DNA of 64,000 nucleotides from Pararge aegeria (lineage: Eukaryota > Arthropoda > Insecta > Lepidoptera > Nymphalidae), in NCBI RefSeq assembly GCF_905163445.1, contig NC_053185.1, forward strand, positions 16,696,001 to 16,760,000. The letters run 5' to 3'. The notes under the pieces are model-generated. The model was not told the DNA's origin and did not search any database. It saw nothing but the letters and a program-made list of their open reading frames with translations. This document shows, in pieces, positions 56,488 to 64,000 of this stretch. Numbering within the stretch: the first letter of the stretch is position 1; each line of letters opens with the position of its first letter. The position numbers and the translations under genes were made by a program.

Positions 56488-59400
56488 TCCAATAAATAAT
56501 CCAATACTGTTTATAGATAAGAAAACATATCCTACAAACCGGTGACCAGGTAGCGAAACCTGTTAGTAAATTGTTATGTCAAACAATATTCGTATTTCAG
56601 TGTGGCAATTGTAATAAATTCCATAATCGTTGCGCTATCACAGTAGCGGCGATAACCGGCAAGTTTGTTGCAAACGATCCTAAAACAATCCCCAACAAAG
56701 ACATTACGCAGAAGCGACAATAAAATGAGCTGTAAAATCAAACGGCACAGAGTAGCGCAGGTGTCGATGAGAATATGTCGATAAAACGATTCCATTATAT
56801 TCTACTCTCCTATGCTTTGTAGATCACTTCCAATTTAATCCACGACTCAAGGACTGCTCACTCGAGGGAGGTCTGCACAGAATTCTCATTCTGAGAGCTG
56901 CAACTCCCCACTTTGTACCTTTACTGTATGTCTCTCTTCTATCAATCCTTTATGACTGAGTTTCATGATCACTCCTATAGCAAATAATCTGGTTGTATAT
57001 TGTGATATCTCTACATATTCTGTTTCTGGCCATTTGTATTGTATAGAAGGTACGAATACAAAGTTGACAAACCGGGTTGTAGATTGGCCACGTGTTTGTT
57101 TATTACTTTTCTGCTTACTTACTAATCGCGGTAAAATAATATGACCATGATACGAGATCACCATACAAAACAAGAAATTAAATAGAACATGACTGTTTTC
57201 TTTTTTTTGACAAATGGACTAAGACAGGAAGTATGCAGGATGCTAAATCAATTAGTGATACGCCTATGCGTATAGGGTCAAAGCCTCCCACTAGACTAGA
57301 CTAGGGTACATTAAGAATTATAAATTCTAACTATTTAGTAGCGATAAAGTGTCCGATTTGTCCCGCGTTAATATGGTAATGTATGCCCAGTCACGAAGCA
57401 TCGAGTTCGAATATTCATCTATTAATAACGAACTGGTTTTAGTTGACTTACTTAACTTTGTTTACCAAATGATTTGACAAATTAAACAGAGTATCGTTTC
57501 TAGGTCGCGTTTGTTGTGCTTCATATCACATTATGCTAATTTCGCAAAATCGTTAGTGTTTTATTATTGTGTGTCGTGGCGAATTATCTTTCCGAAAGAT
57601 GCATAATGCTTTTTTGACACCCGTTTATCTGTATCATATAACGTAGTTTATCACAGTCCATTAATGAAGAGTCTATTTATATTGCTCTCGTAAGAAATTG
57701 AAATATTTATGATTAAACTTTTGTTTTCTATTAATAATCTATCCTATCATTATACTGTGACAAAACTACTAGGACAAAAAGCTAATGAACAAGAACGAAA
57801 CGTTTCTACTAAGGTTATAAATATTTATATGGTTATAATAGAAAATTCCGCATAAGTTTCAAAACAATTATGAGTAAATTATACTAAGTACTATATTTAA
57901 GTATCACCCAGGTGATAGTAATTGGTATCAAACAAGTCAATTTCCACTAGATCGAAATGAAATTCAAATGTATGCAATCGTTTAAGCGAACAACGGTAGC
58001 ACGTTAACTTTTCGTTAGATACAATCAACGCGTTGACCGTATAAGGGTGCGATAATAAACCACTACAGCCTCACAATGCAACACCGATATCGTTTTCACT
58101 TTTATCGATAAAATCGGATCGATATCGAGCCGATAATGGTGATTCACTAAGATAAAGCGTACACAGCCCTCTTATAATCGGCCCCGACTACAATAAGCTA
58201 TTTTATAGCCTTTATAGCGGGCATAATGGCTTAATCAAGTTTAAAGTAGAAAGTGGTCTACGGTTGTCTGCATTATACTTTTATGCAATGAATTAAGAGC
58301 GGTCACCTTTTGGTTGCGTAAGATGGCACAATCAAATGTCGGCCAACGTCCAGCATCATACGGCGAGCACAATGATTCATAATTTGGGCGATGAGTCAGA
58401 TGCAGGAACCTCGCCATCCTGATTAGATAGCGTTTCTAACTTTCCACTTTCAAATAGCGTTCGAGGCCATAATACGAATTAACATTGCTTAGATTAGAAG
58501 GCGGGCTCGAGAGATTTCGTGGGTTATCACTATCAGTGTTATGTAAAGAATAATCCTGTGCCGTTTCATTTGTTGCAATTTACGTGCTACAATGTATATC
58601 AGAGACAAGGCAATGGGCGAAGTAAGGAAATATAATCAGCACCGTTCTTAAGATAACATTAGTTCGCTATTTCTCAAGTTATCTATGAATCAGGATACCT
58701 ATTAATTTTCTTTAGACTGTGACAAATCTCTAATATACACAAAATTACATTTATTTGGACTTGCAATATGGCAATATTAAGGACCAAAGAATACAACGAA
58801 CCTCAAAAGGACAAGACGTGATTTAAGGACGACTTATCTCTACAACGAGTTCTTCGAGGAGTCCTCAAATGTTAGAAAAAATCAACGGGTTGAAAGAATG
58901 CAACGAATTTAATGATAAGAAAAACGTTTAAAATTTTAAAACGTTATAAATTTTAAGTGTATACACACTAGTTAAAAGTATAACAATTGCGTAATAGTAT
59001 TTCAAAGGACAACTATACAACACATGTGGAAGGATTAAAATACATTTATTTATGCATTTCAAATTGTTACAGATTTGAACAAATTTGGTCACAGAACTGT
59101 AGTCAAGTGTAGATAATTGTTTGATAACTTTAAATCCTCCGGGGGCTTAAAGACCACTTTTGAGTGCCAAGGGAAAAAAAAAACCATAACCGACAATATA
59201 TTGCATATATTGTAGTAAATTATGAATACCTAGAACAAGTATTTTTGGTAGAAATGGTAAGTTATATTTTAAAGAACAGAAGCGTAATCAATTTGCAAAT
59301 TGAACCTGTAAACACAGTTAGGGCCGCAATCCCACGGACTTTCTACGCAACGCGTGGGCGCAGCTCTGTAGTGCATTAATTAATACAACTGCACACTAAT

Positions 59401-59595
59401 GCACCGGCGAATAATCGGACAACTAGACAAGAAGACATTCATATACATACTTGAAATGATAAGTATAAACTTGAAAGTATAATCATACAATGTTGCGAAA
59501 ATTTCTTATATCATGATCGATCGTGTCGAATCAACCTTAAATTGGTGAAATCTGGTGAAATCTGGTGAATCTCAAAATGTTACATCCCAATTTTC
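56488..59595. other. Mostly non-repetitive noncoding DNA
   Basis: No gene recognised. A short Rep-H piece (CAAAGCCTCCCACTAGACTA) lies near 57280-57300. Frames at 56574-56795, 56886-57173 and 59164-59379 carry no motif. GGTGAAATCT is tandemly repeated near 59544-59565. The CGATA cluster at 58050-58135 is listed separately. Confidence 0.35.
58050..58135. promoter_or_regulatory. CGATA cluster with a TATCGATA core
   Basis: CGATA occurs on the plus strand at 58050, 58085, 58106, 58120 and 58131, and its complement TATCG at 58088, 58103 and 58123: eight sites in 86 bp. TTTATCGATAAA at 58101-58112 is palindromic and includes the DRE core TATCGATA. In flies DREF binds TATCGATA at housekeeping promoters and BEAF-32 binds clustered CGATA at boundaries. 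Whether lepidopterans use the sites the same way is not known from this sequence. Confidence 0.4.
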
Positions 59596-59853
59596 ATCAT
59601 CATCATCAAACTGCCACTGCAGGGCACGTTTCTCATCTCCGAATGAGAAGGGGTTTTAAGCCTTAGTGGATCACGCTAATCAGTAGACTTCACACGACCT
59701 TTATGAAGAATTCAGAGGCATGCAGGTTTCTGTCACCTTTCAAGCAAGTGATATTGAATTGCTTAAAACGCACACAGCAAAAAGCAAGAGGTGCGTGCAA
59801 GGGATCAACTCAGTCCCCTGAAAGGAAAGCAGATGCCACTAGGTAACCACCGC
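59596..59853 (-). mobile_element. SINE-2 copy
   Basis: Plus strand reads CATCATCATCATCAAACTGC (tail), GGGCACGTTTCTCATCTCCG, TCAGTAGACTTCACACGACC, GAGGCATGCAGGTTTCTGTC, AAAACGCACACAGC, GATCAACTCAGTCCCCTGAA and CACTAGGTAACCACCGCTT (head complement). Confidence 0.85.
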
Positions 59854-60869
59854 TTATTGAACCTTCGGACTATAAAAAATCAGCTCATTATTATAATTTC
59901 AACTTGCTTAGTAATGGAATATAATATCAATTTTAACTAAAAAATTATGGGAACCAAAACACTTTTCTTACTATATAAGCTTGGGCTTTAAAGCAGAAAA
60001 AAGTAAGGATTTTATATAGGCGACTATTTTCCTTTTTAATTCCAGTTGTGTGGTAATTGCTATGGATGGTTCTAGCGATTCTTGGGCGCAACGGTTGGAA
60101 TTCATTCACCTCACTAGACATGAGTTCCTGGTTAGATTTCCTATCAGGCCAATCTATGTACCGATCTTTCTAAAAGTGACTAACGTCTTGTTTTTCCAGA
60201 TTCGACATGTTATATCTCTTACGGTTAAGTACGTTTCATTTAAGTGAATCACTTCCATGAGATCGCGGATAGACGTTGAGAAAAAAATCCGAGTATTATA
60301 TGCTTTATCTTAGAGTTTCTTTAAAGTATTTTTATGTATTAGTATTTTCCTTCTATTAACTCTAAATGGCTAATTTAATACCAATCGCAGACTTTATATC
60401 TCAGATAAAAGTAATTTTATTAATAAACTCACTTGTTTAACTACCAATTTCACCTTTGCTGCTACTTTATTATTACCTATATATTAGGTTCCTTAGTATT
60501 CCGAATCGTATAAAAGAAAACGTAAAGCGTTTGCGACATGCCCACTTTGGTGCAAGGGTTTCGCTAACTCGGGTAATTTATCACCGGTTACTGGTGATAG
60601 GTAATAAAATAATAACGACTTTCCCCACTTAGCCTTTATAGATACAGTCTGAAACCTGAGTTACCTTATCTTGTTTATCAATTTTACATATGACCCTTTC
60701 CTTTGATGGAAGCAATAATGGTAACTTTACATAAATATACTGGCGTATTACCGTTATCTGAGACACGGATTACGCGTAACAATCCAGAGCCCAGCTGCCG
60801 TATCTGTTGTTTTCTTACAGTCGTTTTCATGCAATAGGTATAGGTGCATGTTTCTTTATTTTTATTCCA
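59854..60869. other. Noncoding, no gene seen
   Basis: Small TATCACC/GGTGATA hairpin near 60579-60599. A 65-codon frame (60050-60247) has no motif. Confidence 0.35.
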
Positions 60870-61090
60870 CTACAACTTATGCCTTGATTGCAGCAATCTC
60901 ACCTGGTGGTAACTCATACTGCAGTCTAAGATGGTAGCGTGCTAATCTGTTACGGAGTATGGTTATCATAACCCTAATCGGTTTCAACACGAAATTGCAC
61001 CGGAACACTAAATCGCTAAGCGGCACATCTTTGTCGGTTGGGTGATAACTAGCCATGGCCAAAGCCTCCAACCAGACCAGACCAGAGAAA
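60870..61090. repeat. Rep-H copy
   Basis: GCCTTGATTGCAGCAATCTC, CTGCAGTCTAAGATGGTAGC, CCCTAATCGGTTTCAACACG, GCACCGGAACACTAAATCGC, AGCGGCACATCTTTGTCGGT and AAAGCCTCCAACCAGACCAG. I recall this order from widespread lepidopteran repeats. Related pieces occur at 28141-28200 and near 57280. Element class unknown. Confidence 0.5.
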
Positions 61091-61369
61091 ATTCAGAAAA
61101 TACAAACTTTCTGTCCTTTTGGACCATGAATTTGAAAACCTTGCACCATGCAGGAACACCGTGGAATACTTCTCCCGTTCGCATAGAATTTCCTTAATCT
61201 CCTAGCCATTTTCCTCGATTCGAGCGTCACTTATAAAGCTAAACAGTGTTGTGAATAGGATAAGTAGTAGCTTTTTGTGACAGAGCTCGACCGGAAATAT
61301 CACAGCCGCACTTCTTCGGTAAGAAGGGTGTGGTTGACAGCGTCACGACGAGATCATGAGGCTTTGACA

Positions 61370-61757
61370 ACATTTGATTTGAAAACATGAATCTTAATAT
61401 GTTTAAGAATAAATTAAGTAAAATGCTTCTCGAAAAATGTTATTATGATGTAAAAGAATATAAACTAAACCATTTTAAATATAAATTATGGATCATTATT
61501 TCGATGTGGTTATTTATTTATTTATTAACTTAGTGTCATTTTTAATTTTATCATGTGTCTGTAGTGTTTATTTTAATTTCATTTCATTTAATTAAGGTTG
61601 ATCTGTTTAATATCCAATGAACCAAATTTGCACACTATTAATTTAGTAGAATGTTATGCTCTCTAAAATAACTATATTGTTTACCAACATCTTTATATTG
61701 TACAAACGTTCTTGCAAATAAATGATTATTATTATTATTGTTATTATTATTATAACA
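61370..61757 (+). mobile_element. 5'-truncated LINE 3' end with (ATT)n tail
   Basis: A frame near 61388-61495 reads NMNLNMFKNKLSKMLLEKCY with YDVKEYKLN after it, the basic FKNKLKK..L..KCYY.V.E block found at the C-terminus of several LINE ORF2 proteins. It is followed by a noncoding AT-rich 3' region and GCAAATAAATG(ATT)n at 61712-61755. Clade not assigned. Confidence 0.6.
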
Positions 61758-61905
61758 TCAACGCTTCAGGCAAATGGACACAGGCGGTACTTTCTATGGC
61801 GTGCTCCTTGCACGGATGGCCCTGCGAAGTGTTGCTTATAGGGGATGGTTTTCTTACTGTTACGTGGGCCATCTGGTCCGTTAGTTATTAATATGTAAAT
61901 ATTAT
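61758..61905. repeat. Probable repeat fragment
   Basis: CACAGGCGGTACTTTCTATG, GCTCCTTGCACGGATGGCCC and GTTACGTGGGCCATCTGG are strings I recall as repetitive, and they sit between a LINE tail and a SINE-2 head. Identity unproven. Confidence 0.3.
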
Positions 61906-61907
61906 TA

Positions 61908-62238
61908 AGCGGTGATAGCTCGACTTCACTTTCGGGGGGCCAAGTTCGAATCCCAAGCACGCACCTCTATCTTTTCTAAGTTATGTGAGTTTTAAGTAAT
62001 TAAAATATCACTTGCTTCAACGGTGAAGGAAAACATCGTGAGGAAACCTGCATGCCTGAGAGTTCTACATGTTCTCTAAGATGTGTGGAGTCCAAAAATC
62101 CGCACTGGGTCCAGCGTGTTGTACTAAGGCCTTCACCCCTTCTCATTGAGGGAAGAGACCCGTGCTCTGTAGTTGGCCTGATGTTGTATGGGTATATATG
62201 GGTAGTAATGGGTTGATGCGATGATGAAGATGCAATAA
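61908..62238 (+). mobile_element. SINE-2 copy, near full length
   Basis: AAGCGGTGATAGCTCGACTT (short head deletion in the A-box), CAAGTTCGAATCCCAAGCAC, AATATCACTTGCTTCAACGG, ATCGTGAGGAAACCTGCATG, CCTGAGAGTTCTACATG, AATCCGCACTGGGTCCAGCG and GTAATGGGTTGATGCGATGA. Confidence 0.85.
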
Positions 62239-62671
62239 ATAAAAATGGATCGCCGAAATGTATTTACGCGCTGTCTGTCCGTCTGTATGTCTAACTGGTT
62301 GAGTCGAATACAGAAAGGTTATTATATATACCCAAGTCTACTGACTGCAGATTTAATAACCGATTTAGTGCCGACAAAGTTACTATATAAATGAAAGCTT
62401 ATATCTTTAAGCTCTCCCAATATAAAGCTTATGAGAAGCCTTAGATGTGTTCAATTCTATTCGATTTAAGCATTATTTAAGCTAACCGAACACGGATGAC
62501 ATAACCCGGGCTGCACGCTCATTAATTAGCGGCAATGTTAACATGAACCGGTGAAAGCATTGTTTCGGATCTGACCCGGTCGGGGCACGTACCTAACCGA
62601 CTTATCTACCTCCCGTGAGAAGAGCATTTAGGCATAAACATATAAAAGACCTCGAGTTTACAGCAAAGTTT
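62239..62671. other. Noncoding, no gene seen
   Basis: Nothing recognised. Confidence 0.3.
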
Positions 62672-62751
62672 CTTCAAATACTGCTTCAAATACTGCCACA
62701 CGAAACCATCCTTAGGTGACACGCTAGTCACCTAAGGATGGTTTCGTGTGG
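62672..62751. repeat. Perfect 25-bp-stem hairpin beside a 12-bp tandem duplication
   Basis: 62696-62720 is the exact reverse complement of 62727-62751, with a six-base spacer ACGCTA. Immediately left, CTTCAAATACTG is exactly duplicated in tandem (62672-62683 and 62684-62695). No mismatch in either structure, so both look recent. No transposon ends surround them. Confidence 0.9.
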
Positions 62752-64000
62752 ACTGAGGATCACCGGCACTATAAACTACGCACAACTTCTTAAAAACACC
62801 CTGTCATTTAATTTTCGTTTAGGTATTTCATTAAATTAATAAAAAATTGTAAATCAAAATTATTCTACCTACAAATGTAACAGGTTGCTTTTTTTATTTT
62901 CTGAAGTACTCAAAATATATTTAGTTACCTGTTTTAGAATAATTTTAAAATGATTTCGACCATGTTCATATGCCTATCTACCTACTAACAGTATATAGGT
63001 ATATAGACTAGGGTAGGCTTGAAAATGACATAAAATTGGAAAAATCCTCTTCATATTCGAATTATATAAAATTTTAAATGTAGGCAGTGCGTTTGTGAAT
63101 TTATGAAGTGCACGCCCCCTATATGTATACATGAAAGCAATAAATAAATTTAAAAAAAGTTGCAATACAGAAGCATGTCCTTCGATTTAGCATTAGTATA
63201 TATACCGCTTACACTTGGTGTGGTCCAGTAACTATGATTAAGAAGCCTATTTATTTTTATTATATGATCTCTCTTATCTATTTAGTTCAGAAATAAATGA
63301 ATCTATTAACACGCTATTGATTACAATAATTCGCGCATTAATCGCGGCGGGGCTGAGTAATGATTTCAATCAATCTCTATTCTCTATTACACTATCGATG
63401 TACTATCATAGCGATATGATCTGATTGCGAACAACGCCTTCGATTGATTGAATAATTCCGACGTATAGATAGCTAACACGTAATGGCCCGAGGTGTAGGT
63501 CAGAGATGACGAACCTTTTACATCTGCGAGCTATTTTTGTAAGGAAATATTGGTATTGATGAGTAGTCTATTACATTAGAATAAAATAAACTAGTACAAC
63601 AAATTGTGCGACGTTTTTGATGATATTAGCCTGTGTCATCGAAACTGAAAACATGATCAATAATAATAATGGGCCAGTGGGCAGACCCTGCGTAAATCTT
63701 CTAATTATTTACTTACACTTTCTCTATACATTTCCAAGCAAAAAAATACATAAAAAATGCCATCTTCAGGACACTTGTGCGACTGTGTTAGGCTGAGACC
63801 AAGCCATGACGTCAGAACCGCGTCCAAAGTTAAAATTTACGGCCGATCATTATATGATTCGCCGGACTTTTCAAGTCTAGTACTTGCTTATAGTAAAAAA
63901 AAAAAAGTACTAGTAATTATGTTTTGCTTCTATACTTTGATAATGGCAAGTAGTAACCAAAAAGAGATATTAAATTTAAGAAACGGGCAAACACTGAAAG
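62752..64000. other. Noncoding, no gene seen
   Basis: A small CTAGTACT/AGTACTAG inverted pair flanks an A12 run near 63877-63913. Nothing else recognised; the window ends without a gene. Confidence 0.35.

Noticed and set aside
62696..62751. microRNA precursor
   Set aside because: A perfect 25-bp stem with a 6-nt loop is shorter and more perfect than usual animal precursors; not called without small RNA data.

Overview
The window reads as an AT-rich, gene-poor stretch of insect nuclear DNA, most likely from a moth or butterfly. The reasons are the kinds and density of repeats: several tRNA-headed SINE families, non-autonomous Helitrons with A|TC...CTAG|T ends, RTE-tailed SINEs, a Jockey-clade LINE and a hAT remnant. 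I recognise the overall style of these repeats as lepidopteran from memory; no database was searched. I found no host protein-coding gene that I can defend. The long open frames belong to retrotransposons, and most shorter ones are chance frames in AT-rich or repetitive DNA.

Family labels used below are mine. SINE-1: head with A-box like TGGCGCAGTGG, B-box GGTTCGATTCC, tail TATTTATTTAT. SINE-2: head like GATAGCCTAGTGGTTAG, B-box GAGTTCGAATCCC, body with a conserved ATCGTGAGGAAACCTGCATG. SINE-3: head like TTGGTCTAGTGGTTAGCATG, body with CAGCCCGGA and GAGCACGTTAAGC. SINE-4: short element ending in the same 3' tail as the RTE LINE, (TGATGA)n. Rep-F: contains CTCCTGCTTTTCGCAG and CCGCAAAGTAACGCCTGC. 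Rep-K: poly(A)-tailed retroposon seen twice. Rep-H: contains AGTCTAAGATGGTAGC.

Layout. 0-8.4 kb: LINE 3' ends, a SINE-2 with a nested Rep-K (4.2-4.6 kb), an RTE C-terminus (6.2-6.7 kb) and a decayed coding remnant of unknown identity (8.0-8.4 kb). 8.5-9.9 kb: a 1.07 kb hAT-type element with an exact 8-bp target duplication, inside a SINE-2. 11.6-18.5 kb: SINE, Rep-F and Helitron copies, including a second nested insertion with a 12-bp target duplication. 19-24 kb: more SINEs and a second Rep-K inside a SINE-1 head. 24.2-27.2 kb: a 5'-truncated Jockey LINE, nearly intact apart from one frameshift. 28-33 kb: foldback repeats and SINEs. 33.9-38.3 kb: Helitron cluster with a tandem array of 5'-end units. 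39-43 kb: 233-bp tandem repeats and a Rep-F foldback. 45.7-46.6 kb: decayed LINE on the minus strand. 47-49.5 kb: SINE-2/SINE-3 cluster. 49.5-59.6 kb: mostly non-repetitive, with a dense CGATA cluster at 58.1 kb. 59.6-64 kb: SINE-2 copies, a LINE 3' end and a perfect 25-bp-stem hairpin at 62.7 kb.

There is no operon or pathway here; the relations among features are parasitic and positional (elements nested in elements, and SINEs sharing the tail of the LINE that probably mobilises them). Nothing in the window is convincing as a new protein-based system. The best leads are structural: the perfect hairpin, the Helitron array, the two Rep-K insertions in the tRNA-like anticodon arm, and the CGATA cluster.
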